Assembly (NCBI GenBank): GCA_016702645.1
Contig: JADJDP010000003.1
Span: 186,001 to 250,000 of the forward strand
Reading direction: 5' to 3'
Source: Flavobacteriales bacterium
GTDB lineage: Bacteria; Bacteroidota; Bacteroidia; Flavobacteriales_F; PHOS-HE28
DNA: 64,000 nt
Shown here: one piece after another, positions 9,022-19,473 of the stretch
How positions within the stretch are numbered: position 1 is the stretch's first letter
Layout: the number at the start of each line of letters is the position of its first letter
The notes under the pieces: generated by a model
Database searches by the model: none
Seen by the model: the letters and a program-made list of their open reading frames with translations, nothing else
What the model was told of the DNA's origin: nothing
Program-made: the position numbers and the translations under genes

Positions 9022-9896
9022 ATGGCCCACAAAGCGGGATATGTGAACATCATCGGGGTTCCCAATACGGGCAAGAGCACCTTGCTCAACGCCTTGCTGG
9101 GGGAACAGCTGGTGATCGTGAACCCGAAGGCGCAGACCACGCGCCACCGGATCCTTGGCATCCTCAACGGTGATGACTACCAAGTCGTCCTTAGTGACAC
9201 GCCGGGCATCCTGGATCCGCAGTACCCTATGCAGGAACGCATGATGAGCGCCGTGAACGAGGCCCTGATCGATGCGGACATACTCATCGTGATGGTGGAG
9301 TTGGGCCAGCGCCCGGAGCGTTCCGAGCACATGCTGAAGCTGGCCCATCGGTTCAAGGGCGCGACCGTGGTGCTGGTGAACAAGGTGGATACCGGTACGG
9401 AGGATGCGATACTGGCGGCGTTGGAACTCTGGCAGACGCAATTCCCCGAAGCGAAGGTGGTGCCGCTGTCCGCGCTCCATGGGTTGAACGTGGCTGAATT
9501 GCGGACCTACTTGATCGAGCATCTGCCAGAGCATCCGGCCTACTTCCCCAAGGACGAGTTGAGCGATCGCAACATGCGGTTCTTCATCAGTGAACTCATC
9601 CGCGAGAAGGTCCTGGCGAACTACAAGCAGGAGATCCCCTATAGCACGCAGGTGGTGGTGAACAGCTACGAGGACGCTCCTGATATCGTGCGCATTCAGG
9701 CGGATGTGATCGTGATGAGGGAGAGCCAGAAGGGCATCATCATCGGCCAGGGTGGTGATGCCTTGCGCCGCATGGGCACACAGGCACGCATCGCCATCAG
9801 CAAGTCATCGACCGCAAGGTCTTCCTGGACCTGAAGGTGAAGGTGGATCCGGACTGGCGGGAGGACGAACAAAAGCTGAGGAAATACGGTTACTGA
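9022..9896 (+). CDS. era: GTPase Era, one frame break near the 3' end
   Basis: Era is an essential GTPase that binds the 3' end of 16S rRNA during 30S maturation. G1 is GVPNTGKST, G3 DTPGILDP, G4 NKVD and G5 SALHG. The C-terminal KH domain has the GxxG-type segment GIIIGQGGDALRRMG. The given frame runs out at 9834 with an alien tail. Restoring one base near 9798 continues the KH domain (VIDRKVFLDLKVKVDPDWR) to a stop at 9894-9896, which is the normal end. Restored length is about 291 residues. One base separates it from der, so the two are probably co-transcribed. Confidence 0.93.
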
Positions 9897-9897
9897 T

Positions 9898-11203
9898 ATG
9901 GGTAACATCGTCGCCATCGTAGGCAGGCCCAACGTGGGCAAGAGCACGCTCTTCAACCGCTTGATCGAAGAACGCCAGGCCATCACCGACAACGTGGCCG
10001 GTACCACGCGCGACCGCTACTACGGCAAAGCGGAATGGAACGGCATCGTATTCAGCGTGGTGGATACCGGTGGTTACATGAGCGGAAGCGACGACGTTTT
10101 CGAGGCCGAGATCCGAAAGCAGGTCGTGCTCGCCATCGATGAAGCGGACACCATCCTCTTCCTTGTCGACATCCAAGGTGGGATCACCGCCATGGAAGAG
10201 ACCATCGCAGGCATGCTGCGCAAGGCGAAGAAGCCGGTGGTGGTCGCCGCGAACAAAGTGGATACCCACGAGAAGGAGTACGCCGCTGCAGAGTTCTACT
10301 CGTTGGGCCTCGGTGAAGTGTTCAGCGTTTCAGCGGTGAGCGGTGCGGGCACGGGTGATCTCCTGGACGCGGTGGTGAAGACCTTCACGAAACCCACGGA
10401 GGAAGAGCAAACGGACATTCCCCGCTTTGCGATCGTGGGCCGACCGAACGTCGGCAAGTCGTCCTTGTTGAACGCATTGCTCGGTAGGGAACGGAACATC
10501 GTAACGCCTGTGGCCGGGACCACTCGTGATCCCATCGACACGCGATGGAACGTCTTCGGGTACGATGTCATGTTGCTGGACACCGCCGGTATCCGCAAGA
10601 AGGGGAAGGTGGACGAGGACATCGAGTTCTACAGTGTCATCCGCTCCATCCGCGCCATCGAGGGTTGTGATGTGTGCATGCTCATGATCGATGCGAAGGA
10701 CGGGATCGAACAACAGGACCTGCACATCCTCTCCATCATCCAGAAGAACGGGAAAGGCGTGGTGGTGGTGGTGAACAAGTGGGACCTAATCGAAAAGGAC
10801 ACGAACACCATGAAGGCTTTCGAGGCCGAAGTGAAACACCGCATGGAGCCCTTCACCGATGTTCCAGTGGTCTTCACATCCGTGCTGGAGAAGCAGCGCA
10901 TCCTGAAGACCATGGAGATGGCCATGCAGGTGCATGAGGACCGCAAACGCCGGATCCAAAACACGTAAGCTGAACGACGTGCTGTTGCCATTGATCGAGC
11001 GCCAGCCGCCGCCCATGTACAAGAGCAAGCAGGTGACCATCAAGTTCATCCAACAGTTGCCGGTGCATGTGCCCACCTTCGTGTTCCACTGCAACCTGCC
11101 GCAGTACATCCGGCCGAGCTACGAGCGATTCCTGGAGAACCGTCTGCGCGAGAATTGGCGCTTCACCGGTGTGCCCATCCGTATGTACTTCCGGAAGAAG
11201 TAG
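9898..11203 (+). CDS. der: ribosome-associated GTPase Der, one frame break
   Basis: Der (EngA) carries two tandem GTPase domains and a C-terminal KH-like domain and is needed for 50S assembly. Both G1 motifs are GRPNVGKS (residues 9 and about 179), with DTGGY and DTAGI as G3 and NKVD and NKWD as G4. The frame stops early at 10968 because AAAA at 10958-10961 has one A too many. Removing it continues as TRKLNDVLLPLIERQPPP and the KH domain to RMYFRKK at 11203, giving the usual ~434 residues. It converges with the next gene with only 4 bases between the stops. Confidence 0.94.
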
Positions 11204-11207
11204 CCTC

Positions 11208-12371
11208 TCAGATCTTCGCCAACGCGTGGTCCAAGTCTGCGATCAAGCCGCCAGGGTCTTCCAAGCCCACGTACAGTCGCACCATGTTGAAAGGCAGGTC
11301 CGCGTAGTAGCCGCTCGGACCCTGTAGTGCGCACACCGGCCACTGTAGGCTCTCGTAGCCACCCCAGCTCACAGCGATCAAGAAGGTCTTGAGGTTGTCA
11401 CAGAAGCGTTCCACAGCAGCCACGTCAGGAGCGTCGAGTTCGATGCTCATCAATCCCGCAACGCGCTTCATCTGCCTCGCAGCGAGCACATGCTGCGGAT
11501 GGCTTTTCAGACCAGGCCAATGGACACGCTTCACTTTCGGATGTGCTTCGAGGAAACCAGCGACCTTCTCCGCGCTGTCCGCGCTGCGATCCATCCGCAA
11601 CGGAAGCGTACGCAGCCCACGCATCAGTAACCACGCATCGTGCGGTGATGGTGCTGCACCGAGCGTCATGAACTCCTTGCTCATCACCTGCCGCATGTGC
11701 GCATGACTGCCAGCGAGCACGCCAGCCACCACATCGCTGTGGCCGTTCAGGTACTTCGTCGCGCTGTGTGCGACCATATCGACCCCCATGTCGATCGGGT
11801 TTTGGAAGAGCGGGCTATTGAAGCTGTTGTCGCAAAGGGTGATGATACCGTGCTCCTTCGCGATCGCGGCAACCGCTGCAATATCCTGTAGTTCGAAGGT
11901 GAGCGAGTTGGGGCTCTCAAGGATGAGGAACGTCGTGTTCGGCTTGATCGCCCGGCGGTAGTTCTCCGCATCGGTACCATCAACGAACGTGTGCTCCACG
12001 CCGAAGCGCGAAAGCAATTCCATCAGCAACTTCTTCGTCCAACTGTAAGGCTTGTGAACGCACACGATATGGTCGCCCGCTTTGGTGAAGCTGATCACCG
12101 CAGCGGCAATGGCTGCACTACCACTGCTGAAGACCAATGCATCCTCCGCATGCTCCAGCGCGGCGATCTTCTTCCGCAGCATGGCCACGGTAGGATTGAA
12201 GCCGCGCGTGTACAAGGGGCGGTCGAATTCCTGTCCCACAACCGCGCGCATGGCCGCAACCGTGGGATAGGTGAAATTGCCGCTCTGCACAATGGGTGGC
12301 ACAACAGCGTCGAACCCGCGCTCACGGTCTTCGCCGAGGTGGGTGAGGATGAAGGAGAGGTCGTCTGACAT
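11208..12371 (-). CDS. metC: cystathionine beta-lyase-like PLP enzyme
   Basis: A fold-type I PLP enzyme of the Cys/Met metabolism family, 387 residues. The PLP lysine lies in SATKYLNGHSDVVAG, preceded by DNSFNSPLFQNP, and the YTRGFNPT block precedes the cofactor pocket. SWGGYESL near the C terminus is typical of MetC-type beta-lyases, which split cystathionine to homocysteine, pyruvate and ammonia. Cystathionine gamma-lyase or gamma-synthase remain possible. ATG at 12371 begins MSDDLSFILTHLGED; the longer upstream frame runs into the terminator of the next gene and is not coding. Confidence 0.8.
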   Translation of the reverse strand: MSDDLSFILTHLGEDRERGFDAVVPPIVQSGNFTYPTVAAMRAVVGQEFDRPLYTRGFNPTVAMLRKKIAALEHAEDALVFSSGSAAIAAAVISFTKAGDHIVCVHKPYSWTKKLLMELLSRFGVEHTFVDGTDAENYRRAIKPNTTFLILESPNSLTFELQDIAAVAAIAKEHGIITLCDNSFNSPLFQNPIDMGVDMVAHSATKYLNGHSDVVAGVLAGSHAHMRQVMSKEFMTLGAAPSPHDAWLLMRGLRTLPLRMDRSADSAEKVAGFLEAHPKVKRVHWPGLKSHPQHVLAARQMKRVAGLMSIELDAPDVAAVERFCDNLKTFLIAVSWGGYESLQWPVCALQGPSGYYADLPFNMVRLYVGLEDPGGLIADLDHALAKI

Positions 12372-12437
12372 GGAATGCGAATGGACCGCAACGAACGCGG
12401 AGAGCGCAAAGGAACGCGGACGGTGACCAAAGAAGAA

Positions 12438-12456
12438 GGGCGCTTTGGAGGCGCCC
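12438..12456 (-). terminator. terminator of the T9SS cargo gene
   Basis: Perfect 6-bp stem GGGCGC/GCGCCC with a 7-base loop, 25 bases past the stop of the minus-strand gene at 12481. Read on the minus strand it is followed by TTCTTCTTT. Short but well placed. Confidence 0.65.
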
Positions 12457-12480
12457 CTGAAAAGAGTTAAAATGGGTCGC

Positions 12481-14289
12481 TCAACGCTGGATGAAGCGGG
12501 TCGACGCTTCGCCCGTATCGCCGATGAGCCGTGCCACATAGCTTCCTTGGCGGGAAGGATAGGTCCATGTCGTGGCCGTTGGCGGTGGAGCCGTTCATGC
12601 TACTGGTGTGAACGGTCCGGCCGAGCGCGTCAGCACACTGAAGCGTGCGTTGTTCAACTGTGCATCGTTCCAGCGGATGTTCACTATTCCATTGCTTGGC
12701 GACGGCACAATGGAGAGGCCGCTACCCAACGATGCTTCCTCGATCCCAGCGGTCAGCGCCACCGTGGTGATCGTGGTGTTGGTGAGCACCGGCACGTTGT
12801 AGTCGAAGTAGATGTCGGCTCGGTTGGTGAGTTGATCGCCCAGGACCAGTGAGTTCTTCGGTGCCATGCGGTAGTGCAGGCTGCCTTGACTGCCGAGCGC
12901 ATCGCTGTCTTCGGTGGGAAGCATGATGTTGGCGAATGTCCAAATGGCCACTTCGTTGTTCACTGTGACCGTGAAGGGGTGGCTGGCACCGACCATCTCG
13001 AACGTGCTCAGGTCCCAATCGCCATCGAGGCTGTCTTTGATCACGATGTTCACCGCTGGTGCCGTGCCCGTGTTCTGGAAGCGGATGGTGTACTCCAGTG
13101 GCTTCTGTTCCGCCACATCATCGGGGGAGATGATGATCTCACTCACTTGTTTGTCATTGGGGTCGAACGAGGTGGTCGCGGTGCCTTGCAGGCGATCGCC
13201 GTTGTTCAGAAGGTCGATATCCGCTTCCGCGATGGCCAGCAACACGCCGTTCTCGACGGAGGCGTTCGGTGCTACCGTGGCAGGGGTGCTGATCGTCACG
13301 TTGATGGATCCGGAAGTTCCTGGCGTAAGCACACCAAGGTTCCAGGTTACGCTCTGACCATTGATGGAAGAAGGCGTTATGCTAGCGCTCACGAACGTGA
13401 GTTGCGGATCCACTTCCAGCGTCAGGGTCGCAGTGATGTCTTCGGTGCCGATGTTGGCATAGTGCAGATGCAACTGGGTGTTGTTCCCGATCCAAGGGTT
13501 CCAGCCCCAAATGCTCGCTGAACCATCGTAGATGCCGGGGATCCCTTGGAACCCGAAGTCGGCACCGGTGACCTGTTGTCCCAGCGTGATGATGTCGAAG
13601 CTGCGCGTGGAAGGCACGGCGATATGGTAGAGCGGTGGTGCGGGAACGCTGATGCGTGTGTTCGCCGATGTCCGTGCAGAAGGGTAGGGGTCGTTGCCGG
13701 AGTACACGAAATGATCGCCGGGTTGCACCAGCAACATCACCGGCGCGTGGGGCTCACCAGCCTCGCGTGTTCCATTATCATTGTTGTCGTAGTAAGTGGC
13801 GCCCACGGCGGTGCCTTCGCACTCGTTCAGTTCCCAAGTGAAGGGAAGGCTGGAGAACGTGTTGGTCCAGACGATGTAGTAGTTCTGGCCAGCTGTGACG
13901 TTCACCTGCAGGTGTGAGGCGAAAACGTTGTTGGTGCAGCTCTGCCCGGACTGGCCGATGTCATCGTTGTAGGCCACGCATACCAGATCGTCACAGTTTC
14001 CGGTGTACACCTTCAAATAGGTATCGAACTGGGTGCCATCGTTAAGTGGGTGACAGCTGGTGATGGTGATGGCACCGTTGAACGAAGCCGTGTACAGGTA
14101 CCAGTTGCCGTCGTTGCCGGCCCCACATGCCGGTCCAGCGTCGCCACTGGTAGGCCCCGTTGAAGCATAAACGCCGGATACCACTTGCAATGCAGTGGTA
14201 CAGGTATCACCTTGTGCAAGGCCTTGGAAGGGAATGGCACCGATGGCGAACACGACGGGAAAGCAGCGTAGCGCGTAGCGAAGGCTCAT
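12481..14289 (-). CDS. T9SS type A sorting-domain protein, two frame breaks in the sorting domain
   Basis: A secreted protein whose signal peptide (YALRCFPVVFAIGAIPFQGLAQ) starts at ATG 14289. The mature part begins with a Cys-containing beta domain of pre-peptidase type (DTYLKVYTGNCDD). A repeat-like domain with FDPNDKQV, IRFQNTGTAPA and IYFDYNVPV follows, as in surface proteins of this phylum. The C terminus starts as a sorting domain (SIVPSPSNGIVNIRW). Frame breaks near 12630 and about 12575 scramble it; correcting both gives SYVARLIGDTGEASTRFIQR and a stop at 12481-12483. The uncorrected frame also fuses it to the upstream glycosyltransferase through a third break. Substrate or function unknown. 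Confidence 0.82.
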
Positions 14290-14333
14290 GGGGCGGATGG
14301 TTTGGAGGGAAGGTAGCCGCCGCCCCCGTTCGC

Positions 14334-15972
14334 CTAAGGCTGGCGGTAGTAGAATACGAACCCGTTCTTTCGACCGATCTCGGTGAAAGGTACCCAACGC
14401 TTCGACCTCTGCCACAGCGGTGATCTTGCAGGACAGATATACCGGCCGGTCAACAGCCTTGTGCACGAGCACCTCTTCCTCAGGACGTGGCTCAGTGACA
14501 CGACCATAGAACTCCGGCACATAGCTCTTGTACCCTTTGGTGAGCAGCCAGCACCGTTCTCCGGCTTTGCTCGCGAAGAATTCCACGGCCGCTCGTTGCG
14601 AATAGCCTTCGATATTGGAGATGAAAAAGAACAATGTGGTGGTGACGAACAACGCTCCGCCACAGAAGATCGCCACCACGGCTTGACGGTATCTGCCGCG
14701 TAGGTGCAACACATGCCCCAAGGTCATGGCAACCAACAAGACCGATCCAGCGATCACCTCCATTCCTTTCCAATGCACGTTGGCATCCAGATTGGCCAGC
14801 GCGAAGGGATCCTGCGCGAAGAGCGGTCGGATCATATCGAGGTTCATCCCAAGGAAGGGGACGGCGATGACAACCAGCGCGATCACGGTGCCTATACCTC
14901 CCAGCACGAAGCGCGCCCAACCGAACGCCTCGCGTTTCTTCCACACCCGCTCCAATTGCAACGCTGCCAAGTAGGTGAGCGGGAAGTAGCACAAGCTGCT
15001 GTAGTGGACGATCTTGGTGCTGACGATACTGAACAAGAGGAGGACGACCCAGAAAAGATGCACCATCCAACGCCGGTGATCGTTCTGTGCGGGCTCATCG
15101 GTGCGCGTGGGTTTCAATAGTTCCTGGATGGCGAACACCGATGCCGGAAAGCAACCGATGAGAAGCACGACGAAGTGGTAGCCGAAGAAGCCGCCATGTC
15201 CGGCATCCTCGGTGGTGAGCATGGCTACTTGCCGCCAGAAGAAGGCCACCATGAAGTCCGGTCCGTTGCGAAGGAGATCAACAAGCGCCCACGCACCGAC
15301 GACAATGCACGTTGAAACCGTGATGACCCCGATCTGTCGCCACCCGAGATAGGGCTTGAACTTCCTCACGCCGAGGCGGCCAGACAAGCCCGGAACGAGC
15401 AGACCAACTGGACCCTTGGTGAGCACGGCAAGACCGAGGTAGAGGCCAGCAAGCCACGCGAACACATGACTACCTGCATTGATCGCCTTCGGATGTCGCG
15501 TGCGATCGCTTTGCACCAAAGTGATGATGGTGTGCAAGCCAAGGAAGATGAACAGATTGAACCACGGATCGATGATGCCGCTGCGGAAGTACAGGTGCGG
15601 CAGGATGGAACCGATGTAGGCCAGGGCCCAGAGCATCCCGAACACGCGTCCGCGCAACTGTTCGCCGATTCGGAAGAGGACAAGCAACGTGAGGATGCCG
15701 CAGACCGCATTGGAAAAGCGTGCAGCGAACTCGCCTACACCAAAGACGCTCATGCTTGCCGCTTGCAGCCACATGAATAGCGGTGGCTTCTCGTGGAAAG
15801 GCTCGAAATGCATTTGTGGCCGCAGCCAGTCACCGCTCACGACCATCTCGCGGGCGATCTCCGCGAAATTGATCTCGTCCCAATCGAAGAGATGAACAGC
15901 GCCCAAGCCAGGGATGAAGAGCAACGCGGCCGTCGCGATGATGATCAGCTGGATACGGCCCCGTGTGAGCAT
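14334..15972 (-). CDS. ArnT-like membrane glycosyltransferase, one frame break at the 3' end
   Basis: An integral membrane glycosyltransferase of the PMT/ArnT (GT-C) type that would use a polyprenyl-phosphate sugar. After the first helix (IIIATAALLFIPGLGAV) comes the catalytic-loop pattern DWDEINFAEIAREMV with the paired acidic residues, then EPFHEKPPLFMWLQA. About ten further helices follow. AAA at 14386-14388 has one base too many; correcting it ends the protein in TEIGRKNGFVFYYRQP with a stop at 14334. Restored length is about 545 residues. It starts 7 bases after the DPM1-like gene, which could supply its polyprenyl-linked donor. The acceptor is unknown. Confidence 0.85.
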
Positions 15973-15979
15973 GGTGCGA

Positions 15980-16738
15980 TCAGGGGGTAGCGGTGCGGGG
16001 ACCCAAGAGCTTCCACCCCAAGACACCGGTGCGTGCCAGGAAGTAGCGCCAACTCGTGTGCACCACGCCCAGTCCATAGGTCATGCTCCGGCTGAAGTTG
16101 ATGCTGCTCGCTTCATCGAAGTACTTCGTGGGGCAGGTGATCTCCGCGATCTCGAACTTGTTCCAGAAGATCTGCGCGATCATCTGGTTGTCGAACACGA
16201 AATCATCCGAACACCGATGGTAGTCGCACGCATCGATCACCTTCCGATCGAAGGCCCGGTAACCGGTGTGGTACTCGCTCAGCTTTTCGCCCATGAGCAG
16301 GTTCTGTCCCAACGTGAGCATTCGGTTGAAGATGTATTTGTAGAGCGGCATCCCGCCCTTCAGTGCCCCACCACCCAAGATCCGCGAACCGAAGACCACC
16401 GGATACACGCCATTGCCGATGAGTGCGATCATGCTCGTGAGCAGCTTCGGTGTGTACTGGTAATCGGGGTGCAGCATCACCACGATGTCGGCACCGAGTT
16501 CCTTGGCCTTGTCGTAGCAGCTCTTCTGGTTGCCGCCGTAACCGGTGTTCTTCTGGTGCTCCACAACGTGCTTCAACCCCAGCTTGCGCGCCACTTCCAC
16601 GGTGTTGTCGGGGCTCTTGTCATCCACCAGCACCACTTCGTCCACGAGGTCGAAGGGGATCTCGTCGTAGGTCTGTTTCAACGTGAGCGCCGCGCGATAA
16701 GCGGGCAACACCACCACCACTTTCTGGCCTAAGTACAT
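15980..16738 (-). CDS. GT2 glycosyltransferase, polyprenyl-phosphate mannose synthase-like
   Basis: A 252-residue GT-A glycosyltransferase of family 2 without membrane segments. VVVVLPAYRAALTL opens the nucleotide fold, VDEVVLVDDKSPDNT carries the first acidic pair, and MLHPDYQY gives the metal-binding DXD-like position. GSRILGGGALKGGMPLYKYIFNR and TGYRAFDRKV are typical of DPM1-type enzymes that load a sugar on polyprenyl phosphate. The close coupling to an ArnT-like transferase (7 bases) supports that role. The sugar itself cannot be read from the sequence. Full length. Confidence 0.85.
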   Translation of the reverse strand: MYLGQKVVVVLPAYRAALTLKQTYDEIPFDLVDEVVLVDDKSPDNTVEVARKLGLKHVVEHQKNTGYGGNQKSCYDKAKELGADIVVMLHPDYQYTPKLLTSMIALIGNGVYPVVFGSRILGGGALKGGMPLYKYIFNRMLTLGQNLLMGEKLSEYHTGYRAFDRKVIDACDYHRCSDDFVFDNQMIAQIFWNKFEIAEITCPTKYFDEASSINFSRSMTYGLGVVHTSWRYFLARTGVLGWKLLGPRTATP

Positions 16739-16791
16739 GGTGCTAAGATCGTCTTCGCGCCGCTATGCCACTCCTGCTCCATTTGTTTGCC

Positions 16792-17691
16792 TCACCGGCG
16801 CTCCGCCACGCTCACGATGTACACGCCAGCGAGCACCAAGCCGATCATTCCAAGCTGCTGCCAGCCGATCGTTTCGTGGTCCAGCAAACCCCAACCAATG
16901 GCTACCACAGGCATCAAGTAGGTAACGGTGGAAGCACGAAGGGCCGAGGTGCGCTGAAGCAGCACGTTCCAAAGAACGAGTGCGAGCGCGGAGCTCATGA
17001 CGGCAAGAATGGCCACATAGCCCAGTGCCTTCCAAGCATGCGGATCGGTGCGCAGCGTTTCCGGCAGACCGCTCCCCAGCGCCAGCCCGATGCTCACCGG
17101 ACCTACCCAGGTGAGCGCTAGCGCAGAAGTCGCGGTGGCTGGAAGCATGTAGAGGTATCGCTTCACGATGTTCCCGCTGAACCCGTAGCAGAGGGTGCCA
17201 ATGATGGGCAACACTGCGTAGATGGACCATGAAGGCAGGCCGTCCTTCGAGTTGAAGGCGATCAAGCCCGCAGCGCCCACCAAGCCCATGATGATGCCCG
17301 CCACATGGATGCCCCGCACCCGTGTGCTGAAGAAAAGTGCGCCGGTGAGCAGGGTCATCAGCGGCGTGAGGCTGTTCAGCATGCCGCTCAGGGCGCTATC
17401 GATCCGCGTTTGCGCCGTGGCGAACAGGAAGGCCGGGATCCCATTGCCAAGTACCCCTGATCCCAACAAAGGCAACCAGTGTTTGGGCAGCAGGGAAATG
17501 TGCCGAAGGAGAATGGGCGAAAGGGTCAGCCAAGCGATGGACAGCCGGGCGGTGGCGACTTGCCAGGAAGTGAGCACCGCAACCCCATCGTGGTAGAGCC
17601 CTCGCTTCATCAGGATGAAGGAGCTGCCCCAGATCAACGCCAGAACCGCCAGGATCAGCCAAATACCACCGGGTCGTTGTTCACGTTCCAT
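16792..17691 (-). CDS. EamA/DMT-family transporter
   Basis: A 300-residue membrane protein with about ten helices in two homologous halves, the drug/metabolite transporter architecture. The first helix (IWLILAVLALIWGSSFILMKRGL) has the WGSSF signature of EamA domains, and the second half repeats it around GFSGNIVKRYL. ATG at 17691 (MEREQRPGG) puts this helix near the N terminus; the extension upstream is Gly/Arg-rich and unlikely. It lies 53 bases before the glycosyltransferase pair and may share their transcript. The substrate is unknown for most members. Confidence 0.82.
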   Translation of the reverse strand: MEREQRPGGIWLILAVLALIWGSSFILMKRGLYHDGVAVLTSWQVATARLSIAWLTLSPILLRHISLLPKHWLPLLGSGVLGNGIPAFLFATAQTRIDSALSGMLNSLTPLMTLLTGALFFSTRVRGIHVAGIIMGLVGAAGLIAFNSKDGLPSWSIYAVLPIIGTLCYGFSGNIVKRYLYMLPATATSALALTWVGPVSIGLALGSGLPETLRTDPHAWKALGYVAILAVMSSALALVLWNVLLQRTSALRASTVTYLMPVVAIGWGLLDHETIGWQQLGMIGLVLAGVYIVSVAERR

Positions 17692-17784
17692 TCCAGCTGC
17701 CGACCCTTGTGACGAACGGTTCCCTTGGGATCGTACCGTTCGATCGGGCGGCGCCAAAACTATCCGTTACCCTTTGGTACCCAC

Positions 17785-17792
17785 TACATTTG
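17785..17792 (+). promoter_or_regulatory. Bacteroidota -7 box
   Basis: TACATTTG fits TAnnTTTG and lies 47 bases before the ATG of the heavy-metal-domain lipoprotein, in the divergent gap between it and the EamA gene. Confidence 0.5.
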
Positions 17793-17839
17793 TAACGTTT
17801 TGAACGCTCATGCGTCCTATGAGCACAACACGCTGATAT

Positions 17840-18355
17840 ATGAACGCCCGCCTCCTCCTTCTGACAACCGCAGCGGTCACTTTGCTCTTCGCTTGTGGGA
17901 CGAATGCCCCGGAGCCTGTTGCAGCCATCCCCGGTGTGGAGCGCACTGTCAAGGAAGTGGCCATCACCAGCGGCGAGCCCGTCACCATGGCCGACCTCAG
18001 CATCGAGGGAATGAGTTGTGAGATGATGTGCGGTGGCTCCATCAAGAAGGCGCTCGCCAAATTGGGTGTTACGGGTACGGAGATCAAGATGAACGAGGCG
18101 GAAGGCCCGGACCATGCCATCGTTACCTATGACGAAAGCAAGATCACCGACACCCAGATGATCGAAGCCATCCAGAAACTGCACGATGGCCAGTACAAGG
18201 TGCTCGCGGTCACGGTCACCAAGGAAGTGAAGGGTGCTTCTACATCCAATAGCGAGGCGAAGCAGGAAGGAGAAGACGAAGGGGTGAGCGTTTCCGTGCC
18301 GAAGCAGGTGGTGCTTCCGAGCATCTTGGCGATCCTGAGCAGGATCCTGCGATAG
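17840..18355 (+). CDS. lipoprotein with heavy-metal-associated domain
   Basis: A 171-residue lipoprotein: the signal LLLTTAAVTLLFACG has a lipobox Cys near residue 19. Residues 48-115 form an HMA-like fold (LSIEGMSCEMMCGGSIKKAL) in which the usual CxxC is stretched to CxxxC, with an extra Met pair. The C-terminal third is Glu/Lys/Ser-rich and ends in a hydrophobic stretch (VVLPSILAILSRILR). A role in periplasmic or envelope copper handling is an inference from the domain. The next gene, heme A synthase, feeds copper-containing cytochrome oxidase, which fits. A -7 box and a terminator bracket it as a single-gene unit. Confidence 0.75.
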   Translation: MNARLLLLTTAAVTLLFACGTNAPEPVAAIPGVERTVKEVAITSGEPVTMADLSIEGMSCEMMCGGSIKKALAKLGVTGTEIKMNEAEGPDHAIVTYDESKITDTQMIEAIQKLHDGQYKVLAVTVTKEVKGASTSNSEAKQEGEDEGVSVSVPKQVVLPSILAILSRILR

Positions 18356-18377
18356 TCAGAACGATTGGATTCATTTG

Positions 18378-18401
18378 GAGAAGGGGCTTCGGTCCCTTTT
18401 C
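18378..18401 (+). terminator. terminator with UUCG loop
   Basis: A 10-bp stem (GAGAAGGGGC with GTCCCTTTTC, two wobbles) closed by the stable tetraloop TTCG and followed by TCTTTTG, 22 bases after the stop of the lipoprotein gene. Confidence 0.75.
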
Positions 18402-18461
18402 TCTTTTGCTTGCTTGCTGGTGACGATACCCCAATTCCCCGCTAGGTAGTTTCGCCGCCGA

Positions 18462-19473
18462 ATGGAGTCGAACAGCGCGCGCGCACTGAGACCGGTGGTT
18501 CTCTGGCTCATCACCGGCTGCGTCCTCATTGCGTGCATGGTGGTGATAGGTGGTATCACACGGCTCACCGGTAGCGGGCTCAGTATCACGGAATGGAAAC
18601 CCATCATGGGTGCACTACCACCGATGAACGAGGCGGAATGGAACGAGGCCTTCACCAAGTACAAGGCGATCCCGGAATACACGCTGGTGAACCAGCACAT
18701 GGATCTGGCGGGCTTCAAGCGGATCTTCTTCTGGGAGTATTTGCACCGCAACTGGGTAAGGCTGATGGGCATCGTCTTCATCGTACCCTTCCTCATCTTC
18801 TGGCGGAAAGGCCTGTTGCGCGGTTGGCTGTTGCGCCGGTCCATAGCGATCCTCATTGGGGGCGGTCTTGTGGGCGGGCTTGGTTGGTTCATGGTGGCCA
18901 GCGGCTTTGAGGACAACCCCGATGTGAGCCACTTCCGCCTCGCGGTCCATTTGTGCGCAGCGTTCGCGGTGTTCAGTATGGTTTTCTGGACCATCAGCGA
19001 CATCACCGATCAGCGCAGTTGGCAAGTGGGCAAGGACCATACTGCTATTGGTAGCGGTTCAGATCGTGTGGGGTGCGTTCACCGCTGGTCTTGATGCAGG
19101 CAGCATCTACAACACCTGGCCGCTCATGAACGGATCCTTCATGCCGGAGAACGTGACGGCTTTCGGTTCATTCTGGCGTGACTTCGCCGATCACCGGGAC
19201 GGCGTGCAGTTCGTACACCGCAATCTGGCTTGGTTGGTGGCAGCCGCAGTTGTTGGCTTCGCTGTTCACTACCGCTCGCTCACTGCGTTGCGCGGTGTAT
19301 GGATCTGGCTGCTGGTCGCGGTCTTGCTCCAGTTCATGCTGGGCGTGTTCACCATCCTCACACAGGTGCGGATCGAACTCGGTGTGTTGCACCAGTTCGG
19401 TGCGCTGGTGCTCTTGAGCGCCTTGCTCAAGGCCTTGCACCGGACGGGCCGCCCGCTGCCCAACGCAGCGTAG
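18462..19473 (+). CDS. ctaA: heme A synthase (COX15/CtaA), one frame break
   Basis: Converts heme O to heme A for aa3-type cytochrome oxidase; a polytopic inner-membrane protein. The N-terminal helix is followed by GGITRLTGSGLSITEWKP, the family signature, then LHRNWVRLMG, with a further heme-binding His in RLAVHLCAAF. The frame breaks near 19037-19042. The downstream half resumes in another frame with VQIVWGAFTAGLDAG, NTWPLMNGSF, VHRNLAWLVA and VLHQFGALVLLSALL, the second four-helix repeat with its His ligands, and stops at 19473. Combined length is about 337 residues, normal for the family. The 3' end overlaps the convergent gldD by 47 bases. Confidence 0.9.

Noticed and set aside
12595..16077. 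A 1160-codon frame joining a glycosyltransferase to a T9SS protein
   Set aside because: The junction contains a start codon with signal peptide at 14289 and a frame shift in an AAA run that restores the natural end of the glycosyltransferase; it is two genes, not a fusion.
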